A stretch of DNA of 54,243 bases from Roseovarius spongiae (GCF_003651245.1 NZ_RAPE01000009.1:1-54243); one strand, 5' to 3'. Positions 8,603 to 17,177 are shown, counted from the first letter of the stretch. Translations and numbers: made by a program. The notes: generated by a model not told the origin, from the letters alone.

Positions 8603-9532
8603 TCAACCCTCTACGGGTTTCTTTGCCGGATCAGCGACCCGCATGACCGTCAGACCTTTCGCCTCCGCCTTCTGCCCGAGGTTCAGCGCGACCCCGTTGC
8701 CTCCGAAGAGCACAACTCCGGTTGCGGCGAACTTGTCGTCCAGCATCTCGTCATTGCATTTGAACGGAGCTGCCCGTCCATGTGCGGACCAGCGTGGATC
8801 GAACCGCGCCTGCGCGACACCGCGCGCCCGCGCCCACCGGGCCGCGATCATCTCGGCCCCGTGCTTGCCGCCCTTGTGGCAGAGGAAGATGTCCTGATTG
8901 CGCTTCTGCTTGATGCGCTCCCGAACCTTGTCGAGCGTGTTGAAGATCACATCGATATCACTCCAGTCGGTCGCGCCCGAGACGATCAGGGGAACCCCCT
9001 CGACTTTCGACTTCGCGGCCGTCTCCCGGTCGTGTTGCTCGAGAAGCTGCCGGGCTTCGAAGACTGCCCCCGTCTCCTGTGCCCGGACGCTCGCGCGCGA
9101 TCCCGATGCCGGGATGAAGGCATGGCTGGTTTCGACCTCGTAGCATTCCGCCGCCGCCTCGGACATCGTCTCTATGGCGCCGACGCTCTCGCGCAGCTGC
9201 AGGAAGCGCGCCTGTGCCTCTTCCAGGGCGGTTTCGGCGATTTCGGATCCGTCGTGGGATTTCGCCAGCGCGCCGATCTTGTCGGCTGTACGGTCGACTT
9301 CTTTCGCGAGGGCGATCTTGCGGCGCTGCAGAATCGTTGCAAGCCCGTGCGCGAGCGGTTCGATTTCGGCCTCGAGCCCGGTGTTCCGAAGCTGACCGAG
9401 CAGGGCTTCGAAAGTCTCGCGGATGATGCTGTCTTTCAGGATGCCGTCCTCGGGGATCGGCAGCTGGGCGTCCTTCTCCGTCAGGCCGAAGAGTTCGATG
9501 GTCTCGTAGGTGTTCGCTTGATCGTAAGCCAT
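8603..9532 (-). CDS. DUF2493 (YspA-like SLOG) domain protein
   Basis: A 309-residue plasmid protein. The N-terminal 160 residues are helical and start MAYDQANTYETIELFGL. The C-terminal part (about 180-300) carries the SLOG/DUF2493 pattern: VPLIVSGATDWSDIDVIFNTLDKV, the short motif HKGGKHGAEMIAARWARARG, and the late FGGNGVALNLGQKAEAKGL. SLOG-fold proteins bind nucleotide-derived ligands; the job of this plasmid group is not known. ATG at 9532 has GGAG eight bases upstream. The gene is monocistronic between a leader hairpin at 9561-9582 and its own terminator. Confidence 0.8.
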   Translation of the reverse strand: MAYDQANTYETIELFGLTEKDAQLPIPEDGILKDSIIRETFEALLGQLRNTGLEAEIEPLAHGLATILQRRKIALAKEVDRTADKIGALAKSHDGSEIAETALEEAQARFLQLRESVGAIETMSEAAAECYEVETSHAFIPASGSRASVRAQETGAVFEARQLLEQHDRETAAKSKVEGVPLIVSGATDWSDIDVIFNTLDKVRERIKQKRNQDIFLCHKGGKHGAEMIAARWARARGVAQARFDPRWSAHGRAAPFKCNDEMLDDKFAATGVVLFGGNGVALNLGQKAEAKGLTVMRVADPAKKPVEG

Positions 9533-10199
9533 GTTGGTATCTCCAGATATTGGGTGTTAAGCCACCACGTGAGTGTGGTGGCATGGCCGAATGTCTGGTT
9601 CACCGAATCTGTCCGGGTCAGGGACGGCGCAGCCGCCGGCTTGCCGGGCGCAAAAGTTTTCCGGGCGCATCTCCCGCCTCAGGCGCGTCATCGCGCACTG
9701 AAATCACCCTCTCACTCGCACCGCCCTCGCCGAAAAGTTTTGCGATCCTTGACGCGGGCTGATTCGGGGGCCATCCGGAGGATATGCTTCCACGCTCATG
9801 TGTGTGTGATTGACGGTAGGTTTGCCCGACGCGAGCAGGCAAACGGCGTGACCGGACGCGAAAGACGGATGGAGCGGCGGGATCGTTTTGCTCTGCAAAA
9901 CAGACCAGAGCGCAATCCGGCGGAGCGGCCGGGGAGCGGCGTGCTCGCGAGACGGGCAAACCGGGATGCCGGGCGCTGCGCCGCGGTGAGGCCGCATGGC
10001 CGAATGCGCGACGGACCGCAGGGCCGTTCTCCCCTGCGACACGCGAAGCCGAGCAGGGGAGGCCGTCAGGCTTTGCGGTACTGGCCCCAAGCATAGGCAC
10101 TATCCGGCGGCGCCCATTTCAATGGCCGTGTTTGGATTGACGCACATTCCCGGATGGCAATCGCTCCGGCCATGCCAGCACAGATGACCACGAGGCCTT
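9533..10199. other. 667-bp non-coding stretch with hairpins
   Basis: No credible gene on either strand. It holds a perfect 8-bp hairpin GCCACCAC/GTGGTGGC at 9561-9582, 28 bp before the DUF2493 start, which could act in its leader RNA. A 9-bp inverted repeat CTCCCCTGC/GCAGGGGAG lies near 10028-10059. The stretch marks the junction between the plasmid backbone and the metal-resistance segment. Confidence 0.5.
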
Positions 10200-11450
10200 T
10201 CAGTGATCGTCCCCATTCCTCGTCCTGATACGAAACAGAATGACCGATTGCCCAAACGCGGCTGCCGCCGCGATCGTGAAGACGAGCGTCAGTCCGAACG
10301 CCGCTGCCACCACACCTCCGACCAGCGGGAGCAGGTAGGCAGGTGCCGACAAGGCATTGAAATACCCGCTATAGGCAGGCCTGCGGTTTTCAGGTGATAT
10401 CTCCATCAGCAGGCCGATCACGGCGATGGTCAGACCGTTGGTCAGCGCTCCGAGAACGAAGAACACGCCCAGAAGGATCGGCAGCGGAGTACCGCCTGGT
10501 GCGTCAGCCACCAGCAGGACGACCAGCGCAAGCGGCGGGCCGATGCGGGCGGTCGCGATCGCGCGCATCAGGCTGAGCTTGCCAAGGCGGTCTCCCCACC
10601 AACCCCAGAGCGCGTTGGACAGGAGCGCCCCGGCGGTCTGCGCGGCAAGGAGCAGCGCCACGTTCTGCAGGCCGACGCCCAGCGTCTCCGTACCCACGAC
10701 AAAGAATGGCGCCGCCATCAGAACCGCGCCACCGCACCATTGCGCGATGACAAACTGGCGGAAGGTCCTGTCGGTCCGATAGGTGACAATGCCTTCGCGC
10801 AAGTAGGTCGCGAAACTGTCCGCTGTTCTGACGGGTGCCGACCGGTCCGGCTCCCCCATGGCAACGAAGACAATTGAGGAGACCAGCATCAGGGCTGCGG
10901 CGATGGCGAATACAGCGGCATAGGAGGTTGGGAACTCCAGGCTGCGGATCAGGCGGTCTGCCAGGGCTGCCACTCCGAGGCCCGCGACGCCGCCACCGAA
11001 GAAGCGCAGCGCGAGGACACGGCTGCGCAGGTCCGCCGGCACCGAGCGCGCGACGATGTCGTTGTAGGGCACACCGACGATGCCGCTGAGGAAGGCGTAG
11101 AGCGTCCAGAGGGCCAGTGTCGCCATACCAAGTGCCGCCGGCGACAGCCCGGCGGCGGCACCGATCCATAGCACTCCCGCCAGAAGCGCGATGGCGCCCG
11201 TCCGCCCGAATGCGCCGACTGCATAAAAGGGCATCGCCGATCCGCCCCTGCCGGCGAGAAACCCCACGACCAACTGCGGCAACAACCAACCCAGTCGCAG
11301 GATCGTCGAGACCGCGCCGACGGCGACCGGACTGCCGGTCAGTTGGAACACCAGCGCCGACATCACCGTTGCGCTGTCCACCGCCGATGAGCCGGCCTGG
11401 AACGCGGCGCCGGCTCCCGCGACGTGCCAGAAACGGCGGCGTCCCGTCAC
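10200..11450 (-). CDS. MFS transporter
   Basis: A 416-residue major facilitator protein with about twelve membrane segments, starting VTGRRRFWHVAGAGAAFQAGSS. Features include the loop 2-3 style GFLAGRGGSAMPFYAVGAFGR, a cytoplasmic central loop around residue 195-215 (ATYLREGIVTYRTDRTFRQF), and a second-half loop GWWGDRLGKLSLMR. The start is the GTG at 11450, whose last two bases form the TGA stop of the CcdA-like gene (GTGA overlap), so the two are translated together. Substrate unknown; the context with mer genes suggests export or handling of a thiophilic metal or its conjugate. Confidence 0.8.
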   Translation of the reverse strand: MTGRRRFWHVAGAGAAFQAGSSAVDSATVMSALVFQLTGSPVAVGAVSTILRLGWLLPQLVVGFLAGRGGSAMPFYAVGAFGRTGAIALLAGVLWIGAAAGLSPAALGMATLALWTLYAFLSGIVGVPYNDIVARSVPADLRSRVLALRFFGGGVAGLGVAALADRLIRSLEFPTSYAAVFAIAAALMLVSSIVFVAMGEPDRSAPVRTADSFATYLREGIVTYRTDRTFRQFVIAQWCGGAVLMAAPFFVVGTETLGVGLQNVALLLAAQTAGALLSNALWGWWGDRLGKLSLMRAIATARIGPPLALVVLLVADAPGGTPLPILLGVFFVLGALTNGLTIAVIGLLMEISPENRRPAYSGYFNALSAPAYLLPLVGGVVAAAFGLTLVFTIAAAAAFGQSVILFRIRTRNGDDH

Positions 11451-12115
11451 GCCCCGCTCCAATCCGCCGGATCGACGTAGAGGCCGAAATAGAGCGACCA
11501 GAGACCGAGCGCGATCAGGATGGTGCCGAGAAGCCAGCGCCGCGGCCGCAGCCAGGCCGCGAACCGGTCCAGCGGCCAGGCCAATCCTGGTGCGATGGAC
11601 AAGGGAAGAAGCGGCAGCGACAGGGCCAGCGCGAAGACCGACATCAATACGAAACCGTTCATGGTCGCGCCCGCGACGGCTGAAGCTCCTATCAGTCCGA
11701 ACAGGATCGGTGCCGCGCATGCCGGGATGTTGAAGCCGAAGGCCACCCCCTGCAGAACCGGGTTGGTGGCGGTTCGCCAGGTGTCAGGTGTCATTCGAAT
11801 CCGGGTTCGGAGCAGCTTTTCCGCGTCCAAGAGTATGGCGAGGCCAAGCGCCAGATAGATACCGCCGAACACCAGCCAGAAACTCGTCTGGACACCGATC
11901 AATTGCTGGCCGAGAACCACGATCAAGCCGCCGATCCCGCCCATGATCACCAGCCGTGCGGCGAGAAAGGTCATCGCAGCCTTGAACCGGTCTGTCACTG
12001 GCCGCCTGGTCTGGCCGTCGAGAAATAACATATGCGCCCCGATCGTGCAGGGCTCGACGAAGCCCAATAGGCCAAGGCCGAAGGCGAAGATCAGGGTCTG
12101 CAATGTCAGGTCCAA
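11447..12115 (-). CDS. CcdA/DsbD-like membrane thiol transporter
   Basis: A 222-residue protein with six predicted membrane helices. GFVEPCTIGAHML near residue 18 and FNIPACAAPILFG near residue 128 place one cysteine next to proline in helices 1 and 4, the arrangement used by CcdA to carry reducing power across the inner membrane. The start is TTG at 12115, supported by GGAGG eight bases upstream. It is coupled to the MFS gene and preceded by a 19-bp-spaced promoter of the MerR type. It may supply reductant for metal handling rather than for cytochrome c assembly. Confidence 0.75.
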   Translation of the reverse strand: MDLTLQTLIFAFGLGLLGFVEPCTIGAHMLFLDGQTRRPVTDRFKAAMTFLAARLVIMGGIGGLIVVLGQQLIGVQTSFWLVFGGIYLALGLAILLDAEKLLRTRIRMTPDTWRTATNPVLQGVAFGFNIPACAAPILFGLIGASAVAGATMNGFVLMSVFALALSLPLLPLSIAPGLAWPLDRFAAWLRPRRWLLGTILIALGLWSLYFGLYVDPADWSGA

Positions 12116-12143
12116 AGAATGCCTCCAGTTCGCCGCACCTTCG

Positions 12144-12174
12144 ATCTTGCCCCATGCAGCGGCTGGAAGGTCAA
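12144..12174 (-). promoter_or_regulatory. MerR-type promoter of the CcdA-like/MFS operon
   Basis: On the minus strand TTGACC (12169-12174) and CAAGAT (12144-12149) are 19 bp apart, the over-long spacing used by MerR-family activators. The spacer carries a partial dyad (CCTTCCAGC with CGCTGCATGG, 7 of 9 positions symmetric) centred on CAGCCGCTG. Confidence 0.5.
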
Positions 12175-12221
12175 TGCGCTTTGAAAAATCCGAACTGAAG
12201 CGCCTGTTTCAATTGACCACA

Positions 12222-13575
12222 GGGCTACAAATACTTTCCGGCTTCTTCGCGGTCTGTGTGGGTGGACAGGTCCTCGGTCAATTCGCGACCGCACCAGATG
12301 TTGTGTCGTAGGGTGACACGGGCAGGTGTTTGAGCTGACCGGCGACAAGGTAGGCCATGTTGATGAAGTTCCGGGTCGTGCGATAGCCGCGAGCGCGGGC
12401 CTTCGCGGCCTGGATCAGCCCGTTGATGGCCTCGACGCCGCCATTCGTGAGCCCGCTGTCGAACCCGTTCAGGATCCCCGCCCAGTGCGCCTGAAGCGTT
12501 CTGGCGAGCTTGCGGAACGGTGCCAGGCGGCATCGCTTCGCCCATGAGAGCCACGCCGTCAGCAGCTCCGCCGCTTCGGCCCTGCCGCCCACTTGGGCGA
12601 AGATGTCCCGCAACTCTTCCTTCATCCGGAACGCCCGCGCGGTCTTGAGCCTGCGGCGCGACAGGTCGTGGTGCTGCGCGATCTGCGTCTTCGTCCAGCG
12701 ATGCTTGTCCTTCAGCCACATCCAGCGCGACCGCTTGAGGACAGGTTCCGTGCGCACCTCGGCGCGCCGGACCTCCTCCAGCGCCTCGTTGGCGAGCTTC
12801 ACGACATGAAAGCGGTCGAAGGTGATCTCGGCCCCGGTCAGATGCTTGCCCATGCCCGCGATGTACGACCGGCTCATGTCGATGCAGGCAGCGGTGATGC
12901 TGCCCGCGTCGCCGCCATGGGCCTCAAGATCCTCGACGAACTTCGCCACGGTGCCCTGATCGCGCCCCTCGCAGGCAAAGAGCAAACGCCGGGCCTCGAG
13001 GTCATGCACAAGGGTGATGTACGCGTGGCCTCGCCGCGCCGCGGTCTCGTCGATCCCGACGGCGGTGACGGCGCCGAAATCCTCCTCGGCCCGCGCCGCC
13101 TCGACGTAATGCGTCACGACGCGCCAGATGCGATCGTCGCCCACGTCCAGCAGGTCGGCCACCGCCTTCACCGGCATCTCGCGCACCAGCGCGATCACGA
13201 AGGCATCGAACAGCTGCGTGAAGCCAGACCCGCTGCGCGCCCATGGCACCGTCACCTGCCGGGTCTTGTCGCATTGGCTGCAAGCGACCCGCGGGACGGT
13301 GGCATGAATGAAGGCCTTGTGCTCGAAGAAGCGGATACTCCCAGCTGCGCCGCCGCGTGTCGTGGACCGGCTGGTCCGCGGCACCGCAGGAGGGACACTC
13401 GAAGCGACTGCCAGGTTCGAACGCCACCTCGAAATCAATCTGCTTGGTCGACGCGTCGAAGGACACGTCATCGACATACCACGGCGCCTCCAGCCCAAGC
13501 GCCATCGTGAACAAGCTCTTCTCCGGTCCCATGTCGTCCCCCTCGATCGAAACGGCCGAAGGCTACCAAGGACCC
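12222..13575 (-). mobile_element. ISL3-family insertion sequence (ends uncertain)
   Basis: The element carries one ISL3-type transposase gene. Candidate ends are GGG-initiated stretches at 12222 (reading right) and 13575 (reading left) that match at 13 of 27 positions; no target duplication was found at these points, so the true ends may differ by tens of bases. It lies between the CcdA-like/MFS operon and the end of the mer operon. Confidence 0.5.
12278..13532 (-). pseudogene. ISL3-family transposase, frameshifted
   Basis: The N-terminal frame starts at 13532 (MGPEKSLFTMALGLEAPW) and holds a zinc-finger-like FECPSCG. The rest, from about 13335 to 12278, is in another frame and continues RFFEHKAFIHATVPRVACSQC as expected for ISL3 transposases. 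The shift falls near 13340, just after the codons for RRSW. The catalytic region is otherwise complete: GIDETAARRGHAYI, AACIDMSRSYIAG and GGVEAINGLIQAAKARARGYR give the DDE residues. A single indel, or a sequencing error, explains it; programmed frameshifting is not usual in this family. Confidence 0.75.
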
Positions 13576-13714
13576 ATGGGCAGGCCAACATGGCCCGGCG
13601 CGTCCACCGCTGCGATGGTTGAGGTCTCCGCGCCGGACGCGCCTACCGGGCACAACATGTCGGGCCGCGTCAGCCCGCGTTCGGCTCGCCAACCCACACA
13701 GATCGAGAAGGGAC

Positions 13715-14080
13715 CTACTTTCCGTGACGCTCGGTGATCGCCGTGATAACCACGATGCCGATACCGGTGGAGAGGCCCAGCCACTTCCATCCTTCGGCGC
13801 CGAGCGTCACGACACCGTAGCCGTGGGCGAGGACGGGTAGCGTCATTAGCAGGAAAAACGACCCGGTCCAGCAGCAGTGCCGCCGTCCGCAGCGACGGGC
13901 ATTCCGGAAGCAGGCGCCACCCATCCAGACCAGCGCCGCGAACCAGACCAAGGTCTTGGCCGGATGCGATACACCGATGACCGCCAGCATGAAGAGGATC
14001 GGCAGCCCCCAGTGCACGGCGAAGCCAAGCGGCGATGCAAGTAGGTCACGCGTTCTATTCCGCTCAGCCACTCGCGTCAC
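13715..14080 (-). CDS. Cysteine-bearing small membrane protein of the mer operon
   Basis: A 121-residue protein with about four membrane segments (roughly 23-37, 42-56, 73-88, 93-115). Between the second and third lies a cluster of cysteines at residues 57, 64, 69 and 70 in ACFRNARRCGRRHCCWTGSFF. Its GTG start at 14080 shares bases with the merA stop (GTGA), so it is translated directly after mercuric reductase. I do not know a named family for it. The clustered cysteines and the coupling to merA suggest mercury binding or transport. The ISL3 element follows. Confidence 0.65.
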   Translation of the reverse strand: MTRVAERNRTRDLLASPLGFAVHWGLPILFMLAVIGVSHPAKTLVWFAALVWMGGACFRNARRCGRRHCCWTGSFFLLMTLPVLAHGYGVVTLGAEGWKWLGLSTGIGIVVITAITERHGK

Positions 14081-15501
14081 CCGGCGCAGCAGCTGAGCGC
14101 CGCCACATCCTTCTCGAAGGTTTGGGCGGCGAGTTTCAGACCCTCGACCGTCGTGAGGTAGGGGAAGATCATCGCGCCGAGATCCTCGTAGGTCATGCCC
14201 GCCCTGAGCGCCATCGCGGCGGTCTGGATGCTGTCTGCACCCTCGGGCGCAAGGATATGCGCGCCCAGAAGCCGTTTGCTCGAGCCGTCGGCCACCAGCT
14301 TGATAAGCCCCCTCGTATCGCGCGCCGCCAGCGCCCGCGGCACCGCATCGAGCGGCAGGACCGAGGTGCGCACGTCATGCCCCGCCGCCTTGGCCGCGGC
14401 TTCGGTCAGGCCGACGCTGGCCACCTGCGGGTCGGAGAAGACGACCGCCGGCATCGCCGAATTGTCGTAGATCAGGCTGTCACCGTTCATGGCGTTCTTC
14501 GCCGCGATCTTGGCACCATAGGCCGCCATATAGACGAACTGATCGCGCCCGGTGACGTCGCCTGCGGCGTAGACATCCACGCGGCTCGTCCGCATCCGGT
14601 CGTCAATCACGATGCGGCCCTGGGCGCCGGTCTCCACACCGGCCTGGTCGAGAGCGAGGTGCTCGGTGTTCGGGACCCGCCCGGTTGCAAGAAGGAGTTC
14701 TTCTGCCTGAAAGACCTGGGTGCCGCCGTCCGTCTCCACGGTCAGCGCGATCCCCTCCGACTGCTGCGCAACACGTGTGTAGGATTGGACAATTCTGACA
14801 GAGATACCTTCCTCCTTGAAACTCCGCGTCAGCGCCTCGCCGATCTCCGGTTCCGCGTCAGGGAGCAGCCCCCGTCGGGTGACGATAGTCACCTTCGTGC
14901 CAGCCCGAGCAAAAACCTGGGCCAGTTCGACGCCGATGTAGCCGCCGCCCATCACTATGAGGGTCTCAGGGCGCCGCTCCGACTCGAGGATCGAGGTGCT
15001 GTCATGGTGGCGGACCTCGGCCAGCCCCGGGATGTCGGGGATATGCGGGCGCGAGCCGGTTGCGAGAATGATCTTGCCCGCGGACACGAGCGCGCCTCCG
15101 ACCGTCAACCTGCCGCCGTCGACGAAGCTGGCCGCGCCTTTCAGATAGGCGATGCCGTTGTGCCGCGGCAGGACGTCGATGTATTTGGCGGCGCGCAGGT
15201 CATCGACCAGCGCCTGCTTCTGGCGAACCAGCGCTTTCCAGTCGGTGATCCGGGCCTCGGCCTCGATCCCGACGAAGCGTCGCGCCGCGGCGGGTGCATG
15301 CATCACCTCCATCGCCCGGATCATCGCCTTTGACGGCACGCAGCCCACGTTCACGCAGGTGCCTCCGATGACGCCATGGCCGATGAGCGCCACGCGTGCG
15401 CCGTCCTCGGCGGCGGTGATCGCGGCCGAGAACCCGGCAGATCCCGCCCCGACCACGGCCACGTCGTAGCTTTCGTTCCCGTTCGAGCAGCAGTCAGACA
15501 T
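14077..15501 (-). CDS. merA: Mercuric reductase MerA
   Basis: A 474-residue flavoprotein disulfide reductase that reduces Hg(II) to volatile Hg(0) with NADPH in the cytoplasm. It has the FAD motif GAGSAG at 18-23, the redox pair GGTCVNVGC with Cys49 and Cys54, an NADPH-binding GGGYIGVE segment near 190, the second FAD motif VYAAGDVTG near 310, and the C-terminal vicinal cysteines (LSCCAG) that hand over Hg(II). The N-terminal NmerA metal-binding domain found in many longer MerA proteins is absent. It overlaps merF by 8 bp and is followed by a coupled small membrane protein. Confidence 0.95.
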   Translation of the reverse strand: MSDCCSNGNESYDVAVVGAGSAGFSAAITAAEDGARVALIGHGVIGGTCVNVGCVPSKAMIRAMEVMHAPAAARRFVGIEAEARITDWKALVRQKQALVDDLRAAKYIDVLPRHNGIAYLKGAASFVDGGRLTVGGALVSAGKIILATGSRPHIPDIPGLAEVRHHDSTSILESERRPETLIVMGGGYIGVELAQVFARAGTKVTIVTRRGLLPDAEPEIGEALTRSFKEEGISVRIVQSYTRVAQQSEGIALTVETDGGTQVFQAEELLLATGRVPNTEHLALDQAGVETGAQGRIVIDDRMRTSRVDVYAAGDVTGRDQFVYMAAYGAKIAAKNAMNGDSLIYDNSAMPAVVFSDPQVASVGLTEAAAKAAGHDVRTSVLPLDAVPRALAARDTRGLIKLVADGSSKRLLGAHILAPEGADSIQTAAMALRAGMTYEDLGAMIFPYLTTVEGLKLAAQTFEKDVAALSCCAG

Positions 15502-15718
15502 CGGAGTTTCCTTGTTGCGACCGCCTGTTCTTGCGGACCAGGGCGTAGATCGTGAGAAGGACGAAGAAGACGAGCGCCGGCAAAAGCACGAAGTCGATCC
15601 AGCCGAGCGCCGCTGATAGTCCGACGACCCCCAGCAGGATGATGAGGATCGGGGTGAAGCAGCATAGCGCGGCGATTATCGTGCCGATCACACCGGTCAG
15701 CAGGAGTTTGTCCTTCAT
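15494..15718 (-). CDS. merF: Mercury transporter MerF
   Basis: A 74-residue inner-membrane protein with two helices. The first contains the vicinal cysteines Cys19-Cys20 in IIAALCCFTPILIILLG, the Hg(II) entry pair of MerF, and the family core LGWIDFVLLPALVFF follows. It moves Hg(II) into the cytoplasm for MerA. It overlaps the gene upstream by four bases (ATGA) and merA downstream by eight. Confidence 0.92.
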   Translation of the reverse strand: MKDKLLLTGVIGTIIAALCCFTPILIILLGVVGLSAALGWIDFVLLPALVFFVLLTIYALVRKNRRSQQGNSDV

Positions 15719-15969
15719 GAGCGGCGCTCCCCCGCATCGGTTGGCTCTTCAATCGCCGGTTTGTGGCCGGGCCTGCGCTGGTATGCCATCACGACGCCGC
15801 CCACCAACATGGCCGCCAGAACAGCATCCATTAGACCGGCCCCCGAAAGCCTGCCTGCCAGCCCGGCGATCGCTGAGACGATCAGCGCAAGGCCGCCGCC
15901 GCAGCAGATCACACCGACAGGGGCAGCAATCGCCGTGGCCAGGATCATTCCGAGCGTCTGGTCGCGCAT
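15715..15969 (-). CDS. Uncharacterised 84-residue mer membrane protein
   Basis: Two hydrophobic helices (about 5-38 and 44-63). The first contains a vicinal cysteine pair, Cys22-Cys23, in VGVICCGGGLALI, placed like the pairs of MerF and MerT but in a different sequence context, so it does not match MerF, MerE or MerC as I know them. It lies between merP and merF and overlaps merF by ATGA. An additional Hg(II) transporter is the natural inference; there is no direct evidence. Confidence 0.65.
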   Translation of the reverse strand: MRDQTLGMILATAIAAPVGVICCGGGLALIVSAIAGLAGRLSGAGLMDAVLAAMLVGGVVMAYQRRPGHKPAIEEPTDAGERRS

Positions 15970-15978
15970 GGCTTGCCC

Positions 15979-16284
15979 TCAGGAATTCGACGGATCGTCC
16001 AGCAGGACGGCGTTGTATCCATAGGCCGCCGGCTGAGCGACGATCTCTTCCAGCGCCGTCAGCGTGTCATCGAAGGTGATCGTGTAGACGCCGGACTCGC
16101 CGCTTTCGTGCTCCTCGAAGCTTACGATCTCGACGCTCGCCGATTTCTGCAGCGCCTCGCCGACGATGTAGGAGCACGACGGGCACCAGAGGCCGCTGAC
16201 CTCGATACGGGCCTGCCGTTCTTCTGCATGAACGGCACCGGCGGCGAATAACACCGCGCCGATGACGATGAATGTCTTGCGCAT
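15979..16284 (-). CDS. merP: Periplasmic mercury-binding protein MerP
   Basis: A 101-residue protein with a signal peptide (residues 1-20, ending AVHA before EE) and one heavy-metal-associated domain. The metal site is GLWCPSCSYIV with Cys34 and Cys37, a variant of the usual GMTC-x2-C. MerP traps Hg(II) in the periplasm and passes it to MerT or MerF. It lies 13 bp after merT. Confidence 0.88.
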   Translation of the reverse strand: MRKTFIVIGAVLFAAGAVHAEERQARIEVSGLWCPSCSYIVGEALQKSASVEIVSFEEHESGESGVYTITFDDTLTALEEIVAQPAAYGYNAVLLDDPSNS

Positions 16285-16297
16285 GAGAGTTCCTTTC

Positions 16298-16684
16298 TCA
16301 GTATCCGAGGAGCGATGGGGCGATGTAGGGGAACGCCAGCGAGAGCGCGACCACGCCGGTCGCTGTCCAGAGCGCGACCTTCATGAAAGGCTGGTTCACG
16401 GTCCGTTCGCAGGTTCCGTCTGCGCAGGCTCGAGGCGTCGGCCGGTGGACCTTCCAGAACCCGTAGGCGAGGGAGGCGCCCGCAAAGGCAAAGAATATCC
16501 ATTTGTACTGGTAGAGCGCACCGAGTTGGCCGATCCAGGCGCCGGTGGCGCCGAGACTGAAGAGGACCAGCGGCAGAATACAGCAAGACGTCATCGCGAG
16601 CGCACCCAGGATGCCGCCTGCGGCCGCGGCCTTCGTGCCCAGATCGCGCTCCCGCTCGGGCTCTGCGTCTGCCTCCGTTGTCAT
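16298..16684 (-). CDS. merT: Mercury transporter MerT
   Basis: A 128-residue inner-membrane protein with three helices. Cys34-Cys35 in the first helix (LAMTSCCILPLVLFSLG) and Cys87/Cys92 in the cytoplasmic loop (RACADGTCER) match the two MerT cysteine pairs that relay Hg(II) inward. ATG at 16684 is chosen because a GAGGA ribosome binding site precedes it and the family N-terminus fits; upstream in-frame codons run through the operator. First gene of the mer operon. Confidence 0.9.
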   Translation of the reverse strand: MTTEADAEPERERDLGTKAAAAGGILGALAMTSCCILPLVLFSLGATGAWIGQLGALYQYKWIFFAFAGASLAYGFWKVHRPTPRACADGTCERTVNQPFMKVALWTATGVVALSLAFPYIAPSLLGY

Positions 16685-16717
16685 GCTCCGGTCCTCATTT
16701 GATCCGTCCTCGTAAAG

Positions 16718-16748
16718 GGCGTACCGTCTGTAGTGGCTACAGATGCAA
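16718..16748 (-). promoter_or_regulatory. MerR-controlled promoter/operator of the mer operon
   Basis: On the minus strand TTGCAT (16743-16748) and TACGCC (16718-16723) are separated by 19 bp. The spacer holds the perfect dyad CTGTAG-CCA-CTACAG at 16728-16742. The layout is the same as the classical mer promoter (19-bp spacer with a central dyad), but the half-site is CTGTAG instead of CCGTAC. Confidence 0.75.
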
Positions 16749-16760
16749 GGAGCTTCCGAC

Positions 16761-17177
16761 ATGGCGAAGATCACGAACACGCGAGGCTATCCGATCGGTG
16801 CCATGTCCGCCCGGACCGGCGTGAACATCGAGACGATCCGCTACTACGAGCGCATCGAACTGATGCCTAAGCCCGACCGAACCGCCGGTGGGAACCGGCA
16901 ATACACCCATGAGCATCTAAAGCGGCTCACCTTCATCAAACGCAGCCGCGAGCTCGGCTTGAGCATCGACGAAATCCGCGCCATGCTGAAGATGGTCGAT
17001 CAGGATGGCGTCAGCTGCGGCGAGGTGCATGCAATGACGATGGAGCATCTAGGTTCGGTGAAAGACAAGATCAGGCACCTGAAGAAACTGGAGCGCGCCT
17101 TGACCAGCATGGCTGCCGAATGCGCAAAGGGTGATGTTCCCGACTGTCCGATCATCGAGACGCTGTTCAACGCGTGA
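16761..17177 (+). CDS. merR: Mercury-responsive regulator MerR
   Basis: A 138-residue MerR protein: winged helix-turn-helix at 11-80 (GAMSARTGVNIETIRYYERIEL), a dimerisation helix, and three Hg(II)-binding cysteines at 86, 121 and 130. The cysteine spacing (35 and 9 residues) equals that of Tn501/Tn21 MerR, so a mercury sensor is well supported. ATG at 16761 has AAGGAG upstream; an in-frame ATG at 16743 lies inside the -35 box. It is divergent from merT and should repress or activate it by untwisting the 19-bp spacer. Confidence 0.93.
   Translation: MAKITNTRGYPIGAMSARTGVNIETIRYYERIELMPKPDRTAGGNRQYTHEHLKRLTFIKRSRELGLSIDEIRAMLKMVDQDGVSCGEVHAMTMEHLGSVKDKIRHLKKLERALTSMAAECAKGDVPDCPIIETLFNA

Noticed and set aside
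9618..10100. Minus-strand frames in the 9.5-10.2 kb gap
   Set aside because: Proline/arginine-rich translations without ribosome binding sites or motifs; judged non-coding.
12174..12311. Plus-strand frame MRFEKSELKRLFQLTTGLQ as a truncated regulator
   Set aside because: Its position suggests a cut divergent regulator, but the 19 residues before the possible IS end do not match a helix-turn-helix and the ATG overlaps the -35 box; kept only as a remark.
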